Below are positions 5,005 through 12,240 of a stretch of DNA of 20,468 nt, piece by piece. The stretch comes from Methanobacteriaceae archaeon (GTDB taxonomy: Archaea > Methanobacteriota > Methanobacteria > Methanobacteriales > Methanobacteriaceae). Under the pieces are notes generated by a model. That model had not been told where the DNA came from. It saw nothing but the letters and a program-made list of their open reading frames with translations, and made no database searches. The stretch covers positions 1-20,468 of the forward strand of contig CAAGFH010000090.1 in assembly GCA_900769095.1 (NCBI GenBank). The letters run 5' to 3'. Each line of letters begins with the position of its first letter. Position 1 is the first letter of the stretch. Made by a program: the position numbers and the translations under genes.

Positions 5005-5151
5005 ATGAGTTATGAGTATCAGCATAAACATGTTCCAGGTTTGCGATGCCCTGAATGCGATGAACACAAGGAGATACTCTATGATACTCATCATAAATTA
5101 ATCTATTGTCGAACATGTGGATTAATACTTTATGAAATTAGTCGTTTGTAA
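5005..5151 (+). CDS. Stand-alone TFIIB-type zinc-ribbon protein (48 residues)
   Basis: The frame (ATG at 5005 or 5002) encodes a Cys4 ribbon: RCPECDEHKEILYD, then a short turn, then KLIYCRTCGLILYE, i.e. C15-x2-C18-x16-C35-x2-C38. This spacing, with I-x-Y-D between the knuckles and C-x2-CGL-I at the end, is the N-terminal ribbon of archaeal TFB/TFIIB, which docks on RNA polymerase. The cyclin repeats and the B-finger are absent. The gene stands alone between a terminator-like repeat and a long non-coding region and has its own TATA candidate. It could compete with host TFB for polymerase, or be a generic small zinc ribbon. The zinc-ribbon call is strong; the transcription role is inference. 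Confidence 0.6.
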   Translation: MSYEYQHKHVPGLRCPECDEHKEILYDTHHKLIYCRTCGLILYEISRL

Positions 5152-5291
5152 AAAAAAGAGAATATATTCTGGTTTATAAATGTAAAAAAAATACTATTTT
5201 AACCTTGGACATTTTGTATATTATGAAATTTAGGGAAAAAAATGATTGTTAAAAGTCTCTGCCATTCTTTTTCCTCCTTAAAAAAAAATAG

Positions 5292-5307
5292 ATCTCCAAT
5301 TTGAGAT
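5292..5307. repeat. Short dyad ATCTC/GAGAT
   Basis: ATCTC (5292-5296) and GAGAT (5303-5307) are complementary about the centre AATT. The site falls where a minus-strand transcript from the adjacent AT tract would start, so it may be an operator. Confidence 0.35.
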
Positions 5308-5365
5308 TATATTAAAATTTTAGTTTAAAAATATATTATAAAAAAAGGGAAAATATACAATAACC

Positions 5366-5388
5366 ATTTTTTCATTGTTTGAAAAAAT
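5366..5388. repeat. 9-bp inverted repeat
   Basis: ATTTTTTCA (5366-5374) and TGAAAAAAT (5380-5388) are perfectly complementary with a 5-nt spacer. Flanking CC and GG could extend the stem past one bulged base. Possible operator or RNA hairpin. Confidence 0.45.
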
Positions 5389-5587
5389 AGGATATTATAT
5401 ATGTTTTAATCAAGGTTTATACTTCTTCTTCTTTTTATTTAAGATGTGTAGGTAAAAAGTTAGAAAATATGATTTTTTTTATCCCGTCTCATTCAATTTT
5501 ATTATTCGCCTACCATTTTTCTTAATATTCAGAACCGTTCAACAAAAAACACTAAAACATATTATTTCATTCAATCTTATTTTATAA

Positions 5588-5615
5588 AAACACGAGGTTT
5601 TAGAAAATCGTGTTT
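5588..5615. repeat. 8-bp inverted repeat upstream of the head-gene operon
   Basis: AAACACGA (5588-5595) and TCGTGTTT (5608-5615) are perfectly complementary. The 12-nt spacer itself holds TTTT and AAAA that can pair. It lies just before the TATA-like AATATTAAA at 5621-5629, where a regulator could sit. Confidence 0.45.
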
Positions 5616-5676
5616 AATAAAATATTAAAAAACTGAACAAAACAACAAAAAAAATAGAAAAGGAGAAAATAAAACA

Positions 5677-5865
5677 ATGGAATTCGATAACAAAACAATA
5701 CTCATAACAGGACTAATAATCGGTGCAATCTGTGCAATGCTAAACAATTACGAACAAATAGCATTAGCCATAGTCTCAGGACTAGTAGGATACCTCAGTA
5801 AAGACGCAAACATCACAATCAACAAACAAAACGAAAGCACTGATGAATCAGATGAAATTGAATAA
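5677..5865 (+). CDS. Small membrane protein, holin-like
   Basis: 62 residues. Two hydrophobic segments, about residues 8-23 (ILITGLIIGAICAMLN) and 27-40 (IALAIVSGLVGYL), are separated by a short polar turn. A charged, acidic tail follows (about 41-62). This is the size and layout of a small class II-type holin. AGGAG at 5661-5665 is the ribosome site. The next gene has a coiled coil and a C-terminal membrane helix, and such pairs occur in lysis modules. Here the pair lies before the terminase genes and no endolysin is visible in the window. Codons are A- and C-rich. Holin function is inferred from topology only. Confidence 0.5.
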   Translation: MEFDNKTILITGLIIGAICAMLNNYEQIALAIVSGLVGYLSKDANITINKQNESTDESDEIE

Positions 5866-5887
5866 AAAAATGGAGATGTGATGTTTA

Positions 5888-6196
5888 ATGATAGATAATC
5901 ATGAAACATGCATTAATGAACATAGAATCATATCACTTGAAAAAGAAAATGAAATCAAAAAAGCACGATTAAATCATTATAAAAGTGAAGTTCATGAAAT
6001 TAATGAGAAAATTGATGATCTTGAAGAAAAACAACACGAAATAGATTTAAACGTGACAAAAAGTATTGATGAGCTAAAATTAGAAATTGTAGGAATACAC
6101 ACAACAATCAAAAACATTAGTCTCATAGTAGCAATAATCGGTTGTATTATTACAATAATCCTAGCAATACCTGAATTACTCGTCATACTACAATAA
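5888..6196 (+). CDS. XhlA-like coiled-coil protein with C-terminal membrane helix
   Basis: 102 residues. Residues 1-70 are a charged helix with heptad pattern (EKENEIKKARLNHYKSEV and following), and about 76-101 form one strongly hydrophobic helix (NISLIVAIIGCIITIILAI). A cytoplasmic coiled coil tethered by a C-terminal helix is the layout of the XhlA/haemolysin family, which works with a small holin in PBSX-type lysis. The preceding gene is a two-helix membrane protein, which supports the pairing. GGAG at 5872-5875 precedes the ATG; an earlier ATG at 5881 stops after five codons. Lysis function is inferred. Confidence 0.5.
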   Translation: MIDNHETCINEHRIISLEKENEIKKARLNHYKSEVHEINEKIDDLEEKQHEIDLNVTKSIDELKLEIVGIHTTIKNISLIVAIIGCIITIILAIPELLVILQ

Positions 6197-6220
6197 AATA
6201 CTATAATAATAGGAGGTTTA

Positions 6221-6841
6221 ATGATGGTTGATGCTTGGGACAGACAAAAAGGAGAATCAGCTAAAGCTTATGAAAGATTTAAAATCTACTTATATTTACC
6301 TCCAGGACAAAGAAGTTTAAAAAAAGTACATGAAAAATTAGGCAAACTTTCGGTAAATTCAACTCAAAATAATAAAATTCCAACATTACGTACACTAGAA
6401 AATAATTCTGCTGATTGGAAATGGGTTGATAGAGTTAGGCTGTATGATGCTCATGAGCAATTAAAGGAAATTCAAAAATATGAAGAAGACTTCACCAAGA
6501 ATAATAAGAAATTAATTAATTTACTTGAAAGTTTACTTGATTATTGTGATGAGTCTTTAACTGAAATCATGGATAATAATGCAGATTATGCTTTAACTAC
6601 ACGATTATCATTAATCTCAACATTAATGGGAGTAATAGATAGAGCAAACTATAATATTAGAACATGTTTTGGTAAACCTGCTAAATACACTGACAAACTA
6701 GAAGTAGATTTAGATAATCAAGTATCAATGAAAGAAGGTGAGGTTAATATTTTCAAAAAGTCTGACAAAGAACTAGATGAAATATTATCTGTTAATGATG
6801 ATTTTGATATGGAAGCATTCTTGGAAGAACAGAAACAATGA
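6221..6841 (+). CDS. Terminase small subunit
   Basis: 206 residues. The N-terminus has WDRQKGESAKAYERFKIY, then a P-G-x-RSLKKV helix, and then SADWKWVDRVRLYDAH. This is the well-known pattern of viral small-terminase-like proteins, in which a helix-turn-helix recognises the packaging site. The C-terminal half is helical and acidic, for oligomerisation and large-subunit contact. AGGAGG at 6211-6216 precedes two ATGs (6221, 6224); either may be used. The last 4 bp overlap the large subunit gene, which fits its role. It delivers concatemeric DNA to the motor. Confidence 0.72.
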   Translation: MMVDAWDRQKGESAKAYERFKIYLYLPPGQRSLKKVHEKLGKLSVNSTQNNKIPTLRTLENNSADWKWVDRVRLYDAHEQLKEIQKYEEDFTKNNKKLINLLESLLDYCDESLTEIMDNNADYALTTRLSLISTLMGVIDRANYNIRTCFGKPAKYTDKLEVDLDNQVSMKEGEVNIFKKSDKELDEILSVNDDFDMEAFLEEQKQ

Positions 6842-8187
6842 AAGTTGATTATAGTAAAGTAAGGCTTGATGATACACAAAGACAAGTTCTCAGAAAAACT
6901 ATTTTTGAAAATAAGTATATTCCTATTGAACCTTACTCAAGACAGTTGTATGCTATTGCTGATAGGTCTAAACGAAAATTGATTGGTGGATCTGCATACA
7001 GTGGTAAAAGTATACTAGGAGCAGTACTAGCACTACAACATTATGAAGTTCCTAATTATCGTTGCTTAATACTTAGAAGTACTTATGATAATGTTACAGC
7101 AACAGGAGGAATAGTAGATTATATTGATGAATGGATAAAACCATTTGACAATATCGAACATAACCAATCTAAAAGATGTTTTATTAATAAAGATAACAAT
7201 GCTAAAATCTACTATTCTTACATGCTTCTTGAGAAAGATAAGGAGAAGTTTAAGAGTCGTGCTTATCATAAAATCATTGTTGATGAGGCTTCTGAGTTTG
7301 TAAAAGTAAACTTACAATTCTTGAATAGATCACTTCGTCCAACTCAAGGATTATCTCATTTTCCATTAGCATTATACTACATTAGTAATCCTGCAGATGC
7401 TGAAGGATCATCATACTTAAATGAAAAATTTGTTAAAGGACCATATCCATTTTATGAAATGAATTTCTGGCATAATCCATACATTGATCGTAAAGATTAC
7501 TTGGAAACATTAAAAGAGTTAAGTAAAGCTGATTATCAGTTTCAAATGGGTAACTGGGATTATGAAGTTCAGGAAGGGGATATTTTTGATTATGATTTAA
7601 TTGAATCACATACAATATCCAAGAATGAATATGATGAAATGTTAACAGAACAAGAAATTCTTCAACAGGTTATAACTTGGGATGTTGCTGCTACTGAATC
7701 TAAGAATGCTGATTTTACTGCGTGGAGTTTATCAACCGTGTTTAAAGGAAAAGTTGCTGCAATTCATAATCAGGATAGTACGCAAAAAAGGCCTGGTAAA
7801 CTGGAAAACAAAATGATGTCTGTTATGGATAGTTATAGTGAGTATGAAAATTGGATTGAACAACAACCTGCAGCAGCAGGAAAAATAGTTAAAAAATACT
7901 GGGCTAATGAATTCAAAGATTATAATCCTAGATTTATTAGAGTACCTAAATCAAAACTTATACGGGCTAGTAGAACTGTAAGGGGAATAAATAAAGGAAA
8001 AGTATTATTTGTTCGTGGTAAATGGTTAAAGAAATTTATTAAACAAGCTGTTAAGTTTCCTGTTGAAAAGATTGTGGGGGATGATGAATCAACACATGAT
8101 GATCGTGTTGATAGTGTTAGTTTATTACATGAGGGATTATATCCTCAAGTTTCTAAATCAACTTTACGTAAGAGAAAAAAGAGGTGA
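6838..8187 (+). CDS. terL: Terminase large subunit (packaging ATPase and nuclease)
   Basis: 449 residues, normal for the family. Walker A GGSAYSGKS at residues 50-58 and Walker B IIVDE at 146-150, with the following ASEF, form the ATPase. The RNase H-like nuclease has D282 in ITWDVAATES and acidic residues 421, 422 and 425 in HDDRVDSV. These are the motifs expected of a complete two-domain terminase that drives DNA into the capsid and cuts it. The start overlaps the small subunit gene (ATGA). The C-terminus is strongly basic (TLRKRKKR). It is the most secure call in the window and the best marker for phylogeny. Confidence 0.93.
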   Translation: MKVDYSKVRLDDTQRQVLRKTIFENKYIPIEPYSRQLYAIADRSKRKLIGGSAYSGKSILGAVLALQHYEVPNYRCLILRSTYDNVTATGGIVDYIDEWIKPFDNIEHNQSKRCFINKDNNAKIYYSYMLLEKDKEKFKSRAYHKIIVDEASEFVKVNLQFLNRSLRPTQGLSHFPLALYYISNPADAEGSSYLNEKFVKGPYPFYEMNFWHNPYIDRKDYLETLKELSKADYQFQMGNWDYEVQEGDIFDYDLIESHTISKNEYDEMLTEQEILQQVITWDVAATESKNADFTAWSLSTVFKGKVAAIHNQDSTQKRPGKLENKMMSVMDSYSEYENWIEQQPAAAGKIVKKYWANEFKDYNPRFIRVPKSKLIRASRTVRGINKGKVLFVRGKWLKKFIKQAVKFPVEKIVGDDESTHDDRVDSVSLLHEGLYPQVSKSTLRKRKKR

Positions 8188-8195
8188 GTAATTTT

Positions 8196-9593
8196 ATGGT
8201 TAAAATTGTAACAAGCACATTTCTTAAAGATGCTGTGATTAAAAGTGTATTGAATGAATATGATGTGAAAAGTCAAGAGTTAAGTGAAGATGATATGAAC
8301 TATGGTGATGAGGTTATAGATCCTCCTTTCAATCCATTTCAATTAGATAAGCTTAGAGATATTTCTGGATTGCATGATATTTGTATAACTGTAAAATGTG
8401 AGGATGCAATTTTTAGTGGTAAGAAGATTGTTAGTAAAGAGGGAATGGAAATACCAGTTGAACTTGAAGAATTCTTGAATGATTTTCAGTTTGATGAGGA
8501 ATGTGAATCTTTTTTAAATGATTTGGAAACTTATGGTTTTGCTGGATTGGAGGTATTACGTGAAGGACCTGTAATTAAAAGTGTGAATCATATCCCTTCA
8601 TTATATCTTCGTATGTGTCGTGATAAAAAACGTGTAGTTCAAAAGATAAGTAATCAAAAATCCTATTTCAAGCTATATGACCCAAGTAATACTCAAAGAT
8701 TAAATAAAAACACTGGAATATTCGAACAAGACATTAACAGAGATACACTTGCAAATGAATTGCTCTGGTTTAATGGTAAAAGTAATGAAAGTAAAGTATA
8801 CGGTAAACCAAAATACCTAAGTGAATTAGATGCAATCCTCACAGACAATGCCATCATTGAATATCAACAAGGACATTTCAAATCTAAAGGAATTCCAAAT
8901 TATGTGATTACTGTAACTGGTAGTATTGAAGAAAAAGAAGATTACAGTATGGATGATTTTGAAAGAGACTTAGAACAAGAATTCAGTACAGTTACTAATG
9001 AACCTGGAACTGCATTGGTATTATGTGTTCCAAGTGATGGTGAGGCACCAATCAATGTTAATGTGCATAAAATTGGTGAGGAGAAAAAAGAAGGTAGTTT
9101 TCTTGCATTGGCTGAAAGTGTAGCAGATAGAATTTACAGGATTCATAGGGTTCCACGTGAAAGGTTAGGTGAAAGCAAATCATCCGGTATTGCAAGTAAT
9201 CGTACTGAAATGTTACTCAAAAACTACAGTAAATCCACTGTGGGTAATATTCAAAAAAGAATGGCAAACTACATTAACAAAACCATCATCAAACATGAAT
9301 TCACAACTAATGATCATAAAATAGAATATCTTCCATGTAACTTTGATGAGGAAGATAAAGTACTTGAGAGAGGTATAAAATTATTGCAGAATGGTGCAAT
9401 GAGATTAGGGGAGTTTATTAACAGGTTTGGTGAATCATTTGAATTACACATGGATGAAAGTGATGAGTATTATAATGCAAGGTTTATGAATAATCAGTCA
9501 TTGGATAGTGTGCTGTATGGTGATGATCCGGTGGATGCTGAAGGTAAGCTTGAGAATTTGATTAATGATTTAGATGAAGATCTAAAAGCATAA
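8196..9593 (+). CDS. Portal protein
   Basis: 465 residues from the ATG at 8196. That start has GAGGTGA (8181-8187) as ribosome site, whereas the in-frame GTG at 8184 falls inside that site. Features of portal proteins are the long helical stem region, the FAGLEVLREG segment, and the IYRIHRVPRERLG loop-helix with GIASNRTEMLLKNY after it (about residues 315-345). An acidic C-terminus ends the protein. Position between large terminase and MuF protein is the canonical order. The portal is the dodecameric ring at one capsid vertex through which DNA passes. Confidence 0.82.
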   Translation: MVKIVTSTFLKDAVIKSVLNEYDVKSQELSEDDMNYGDEVIDPPFNPFQLDKLRDISGLHDICITVKCEDAIFSGKKIVSKEGMEIPVELEEFLNDFQFDEECESFLNDLETYGFAGLEVLREGPVIKSVNHIPSLYLRMCRDKKRVVQKISNQKSYFKLYDPSNTQRLNKNTGIFEQDINRDTLANELLWFNGKSNESKVYGKPKYLSELDAILTDNAIIEYQQGHFKSKGIPNYVITVTGSIEEKEDYSMDDFERDLEQEFSTVTNEPGTALVLCVPSDGEAPINVNVHKIGEEKKEGSFLALAESVADRIYRIHRVPRERLGESKSSGIASNRTEMLLKNYSKSTVGNIQKRMANYINKTIIKHEFTTNDHKIEYLPCNFDEEDKVLERGIKLLQNGAMRLGEFINRFGESFELHMDESDEYYNARFMNNQSLDSVLYGDDPVDAEGKLENLINDLDEDLKA

Positions 9594-9626
9594 ATTCTAT
9601 AAAATATTAATGGAGTGTGTATTAGT

Positions 9627-11294
9627 GTGTATACATATCAACAAAGGTTAGAATATGCTCGTAAACTCAAAAGATTACATGAACTATATGTAATCAAAGA
9701 CAACATTCACTTAACCTACAAGTATAAAAATCAAAACAAAGCCATACATAATGCACATTCCTTGCAGGATAAGATTATTAATTCCATAATTGATGATGCA
9801 GTATATGGGAATGCAAATGCTATTAAAAATATTGATTCTACTATCGAAAAGTTAATGACTTCAACTTTGGAAAATGAAAGAAAACGTATACATCATCAAA
9901 AGGATAAATATGTTAATCGTGCTGTAGAACTAAATTCTGAAAGATACACTAAAATATTAACTAATCGTATCAACACTGAAGCAATTAAATTAGAGAGAAA
10001 AATAGAATCTGAACTCAGAAGTGGAATTCATAATAGTTTAAGTGAAGCACAAACAAGAAATGTTCTACAAGAGAAATATCAAGATACTGCCAAAGCAAGA
10101 ATACGTAATATCATAAGAGACAGCGTACACACCAACGAATCCAACATTAGTTTCATCAACGCCCTAAACGAAGGATACAATTATAAAATATGGATGAATG
10201 GTAGAAGCAAAGGAAAAACTAGAGCATGGCACAAAGCCAAACTTATCGCACCAGTACCAATTGAAGATTACTTTGACATTTATGGACCATATGGACATAA
10301 AGAATCAATGTATCCTGGGGACTTGTATAGTGGAGCAGAAAATGTTGCCAACTGTCGATGCTGGTTAAGATACACTAACAGAAGACCAGAAGGATTAAGT
10401 AAAACACCAAACACCTATAATATTCCAAATACTTCTTATTTATCTCCACAAAATAAACCAACAAATAATGCAAATAAAGAAAACATACTAACAAAACCAC
10501 TAGAAACATTTAAAACACGTATATCAAACACTACTGAAAAAGTAACATCAAAAATTAAAAACATTGGAGGGAAAATCACCTCAAAAATCAATCATCAAAA
10601 AACCAACACTAAAAACTATAATCATAAAAGAGAACAACAAAAAAATACCAAATCAAAGATTAAAAGTATTAGTAACAATTTCAAAAACAAACTATTAAAT
10701 AAAAAATACACCAAACATACAACTAAAGATGGTAAACATACCATCAATGTTAAAGAAATCAATGATGCTTATGAGTTTAAAAAATATTTAGATGATGCAT
10801 ATAAATCACAACCTAAACATAAAGCATGGAGAGTTGATTTAACTTACACTCCTGAAGACTATATTAAATCAGGATGTAAAATGTATGTCACCAAAAATGG
10901 AAGTACAGCAGCAGTAAAACCCGATGGTGATATCATAAGTGTATGTACAAATACAAATGGTAAAAAAGATTCCATAAGAGCATTATTAGAATTCACTATA
11001 AAGAATGGTGGAACCAAATTTGATAGTTACTCAGGTAATTATGGAGTTTATAGGCACTGTGGTTTTGAACCACGCAGCTGGTGTGAAGGAGTATATGAAT
11101 TTTACCCAGATAGTTGGAAAAAAGGACACAAAACAAACCCTAAAGAATATAAAGAAGAACCTATTATTTTCTTTGAATACACAGGAAAACAAAGTAAATA
11201 TAAAAAAGCTAAATATTTTATAAATAACAATGTGTATAAAGGTAAAGATTATGATGATGCCGAAAGAATAAGAGATGAAGGGATGAAAAAATGA
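9627..11294 (+). CDS. MuF-type minor head protein with C-terminal toxin-like domain
   Basis: 555 residues from the GTG at 9627, with GGAG at 9612-9615 as ribosome site; a GTG at 9615 lies in the site itself. Residues 1-250 are a helical head-morphogenesis region ending in the MuF signature: YKIWMNGRSKGKTRAWH, then conserved NCRCW at 242-246. A Lys/Asn/Thr-rich linker (about 255-355) follows. The last domain (about 360-540) has VKPDGDIISVCTNTNGK, NGGTKFDSYSG and VYRHCGFEPRSW. It resembles the GNAT-like extensions fused to MuF proteins in bacterial phages. Known MuF fusions carry polymorphic toxins delivered with the DNA. An acidic 92-residue gene overlaps the end by 4 bp. MuF part confident; toxin activity inferred. 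Confidence 0.75.
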   Translation: MYTYQQRLEYARKLKRLHELYVIKDNIHLTYKYKNQNKAIHNAHSLQDKIINSIIDDAVYGNANAIKNIDSTIEKLMTSTLENERKRIHHQKDKYVNRAVELNSERYTKILTNRINTEAIKLERKIESELRSGIHNSLSEAQTRNVLQEKYQDTAKARIRNIIRDSVHTNESNISFINALNEGYNYKIWMNGRSKGKTRAWHKAKLIAPVPIEDYFDIYGPYGHKESMYPGDLYSGAENVANCRCWLRYTNRRPEGLSKTPNTYNIPNTSYLSPQNKPTNNANKENILTKPLETFKTRISNTTEKVTSKIKNIGGKITSKINHQKTNTKNYNHKREQQKNTKSKIKSISNNFKNKLLNKKYTKHTTKDGKHTINVKEINDAYEFKKYLDDAYKSQPKHKAWRVDLTYTPEDYIKSGCKMYVTKNGSTAAVKPDGDIISVCTNTNGKKDSIRALLEFTIKNGGTKFDSYSGNYGVYRHCGFEPRSWCEGVYEFYPDSWKKGHKTNPKEYKEEPIIFFEYTGKQSKYKKAKYFINNNVYKGKDYDDAERIRDEGMKK

Positions 11295-11569
11295 ATGAAA
11301 AAAAATACCCAATGACCTATGAAGAATATGAAAAAAGAGTCATTGAACTATTCCTAGAACCAGGAACATACACTGCAACAAAAGAAGAAAAACTAGAATT
11401 CATATACGATGAATTATTAAAAAATGATCCAGATTTCATCAGAAATTTATATGAAGATGATTGTCATTATTATGATCATCCTGAAAGGTATGGGATAGCT
11501 GCAAAACATGTTTTTGAAGATGTTAATTTATTGGGCACTCCAGTTTATAATTTGGAGTTGCTTTTCTAA
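11291..11569 (+). CDS. Candidate immunity protein for the MuF-linked domain
   Basis: 92 residues, acidic, starting MNEKKYPMTYEEYEKRV, helical in the first 65 residues, with an aromatic EDDCHYYDHPERYG segment and a hydrophobic end. The ATG overlaps the stop of the MuF fusion by 4 bp, so the two are made together. In known MuF polymorphic toxins the immunity gene lies directly downstream of the toxin end, and it is usually small and acidic against a basic toxin; this gene fits in position, size and charge. I do not recognise a named immunity family. It could be an unrelated accessory head gene. It ends a transcription block: no further gene follows before the tRNA. Confidence 0.45.
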   Translation: MNEKKYPMTYEEYEKRVIELFLEPGTYTATKEEKLEFIYDELLKNDPDFIRNLYEDDCHYYDHPERYGIAAKHVFEDVNLLGTPVYNLELLF

Positions 11570-11598
11570 AATCAACTATTTTTTTCTAATGTTTTTTT

Positions 11599-11684
11599 AG
11601 TAGAGTATCCAAGTTTGGTCAAAGGAGATAGACTTAGAATTTATTGAATTAGTTTCTTCATGGGTTCAAATCCCATCTCTACTA
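11599..11684 (+). tRNA. tRNA-Leu (anticodon UAG)
   Basis: 86 nt fold as a class II tRNA. The acceptor AGTAGAG (11599-11605) pairs fully with CTCTACT (11677-11683), with discriminator A at 11684. T8 A9 are present. The D stem TCC/GGA has a GG in its loop. The anticodon stem ATAGA/TTTAT has one G-U, and the loop CTTAGAA gives anticodon TAG at 11635-11637. The long variable arm (11645-11659) has a GAA/TTC stem. The T arm ATGGG-TTCAAAT-CCCAT is perfect, and a G15-C48 pair is possible. No CCA is encoded. Anticodon, variable arm and discriminator all agree on leucine. The A1-T72 first pair and high AT content are unusual for a cellular archaeal gene. No promoter is evident, so it may be processed from a longer transcript. 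Confidence 0.88.
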
Positions 11685-11730
11685 CTATTTTATTATTTTA
11701 ATTTATGGATGTAATGTATATCTTTTATTA

Positions 11731-11766
11731 TTTTTTCTATTTTTCCACCTTTAAGTATTGAAGAGG
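11731..11766 (+). terminator. 36-nt terminator-like repeat, copy 2
   Basis: Matches 4892-4927 at 34 of 36 positions, differing only at the 23rd and 25th bases. It lies 46 bp after the tRNA and before the promoter of the capsid operon. The T-tracts suggest termination, but conservation extends through CCACCTTT and TATTGAAGAGG, beyond what a T-run needs. Confidence 0.5.
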
Positions 11767-11850
11767 AAAAAATTAATATTAACTGTTTTATTTTCACGTA
11801 TCACTTTCATGTTTATTACCATTAATTTTTTTCCTCTCCAATTTCTATCT

Positions 11851-11858
11851 TTTAAATA
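11851..11858 (+). promoter_or_regulatory. Candidate TATA box for the protease-capsid-tail operon
   Basis: TTTAAATA lies about 40 bp before the ATG at 11895. It is the only clear AT-box between the terminator-like repeat and the gene. GGGGGT at 11879-11884 is then the ribosome site in a short leader. Confidence 0.4.
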
Positions 11859-11894
11859 AAAAATTAAACCTCAAAAATGGGGGTAAAATAAAAT

Positions 11895-12239
11895 ATGATA
11901 TTAAAAGGACCAATACTCATTCCACATATCGAAGATAAAAGTGGTGATGTGTTGGATGAGGAAACAATCAGAAAAGCAGCTTTAATGATTGGTCGAAACG
12001 GAGTTCTCATTGATGTTCAACACAAACTACGTAGTGTTGGTCGGTTGCTTGAATGTTACGTGATTGATAATGAGTACCTTTTTAAAGGTAATACTTATCC
12101 TAAAGGTACTTTGTTTGTTAGTGTTGAAGTAATTGAAGATGAACTTAAAGAAGCAATACGTGCTGGTAAACTTACTGGTTTTAGTATAATGGCTGCACCT
12201 AAACTTTCTTTTAATGAAATGGATAGGGGGTTACATTAA
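11895..12239 (+). CDS. XkdF-like prohead protease
   Basis: 114 residues. The start GPILIPHIEDKSGDVLDEETI, LIDVQH with H43, the GTLFVSVEV strand and the end KLTGFSI with S97 reproduce the core of the XkdF family of phage serine proteases. H43 and S97 are the likely catalytic residues. Such enzymes cut scaffold and capsid N-termini during maturation. The protein is short: it holds only the protease core, while the N-terminal SIVD-type segment usually linked to XkdF is found in the next gene. That suggests the gene was split in two. Position before scaffold and capsid is canonical. Ribosome site GGGGGT at 11879-11884. Confidence 0.65.
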   Translation: MILKGPILIPHIEDKSGDVLDEETIRKAALMIGRNGVLIDVQHKLRSVGRLLECYVIDNEYLFKGNTYPKGTLFVSVEVIEDELKEAIRAGKLTGFSIMAAPKLSFNEMDRGLH

Positions 12240-12240
12240 A

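Larger units (their letters stand above)
5152..5676. other. 525-bp non-coding control region before the head-gene operon
   Basis: No plus-strand gene of credible length is present. It holds three dyads (listed separately), long A and T tracts, and a pyrimidine-rich block near 5424-5440. A TATA-like AATATTAAA (5621-5629) lies upstream of the gene at 5677. On the minus strand a TATA-like AT tract (about 5318-5345) precedes AAGGAGG (5272-5278) and a very short frame at 5230-5265 (MAETFNNHFFP). The region may carry the main promoter of the structural operon, a replication origin or a packaging site; none is proved by sequence alone. Confidence 0.5.

Noticed and set aside
5242..5304. 20-codon plus-strand frame in the non-coding region
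   Set aside because: No ribosome site, unremarkable composition, and it runs through A-tracts and the dyad at 5292-5307.
8184..8195. GTG at 8184 as portal start
   Set aside because: The GTG is part of the GAGGTGA ribosome site that serves the ATG at 8196.
11031..11312. 93-codon minus-strand frame over the MuF C-terminal domain
   Set aside because: It is a Phe-rich shadow of Lys-rich codons on the plus strand, with no ribosome site.
11635..11637. Anticodon TAG read as an amber suppressor tRNA
   Set aside because: A suppressor of UAG codons needs the anticodon CUA. The anticodon here is 5'-UAG-3', which reads CUA leucine codons, and the class II shape also fits leucine.
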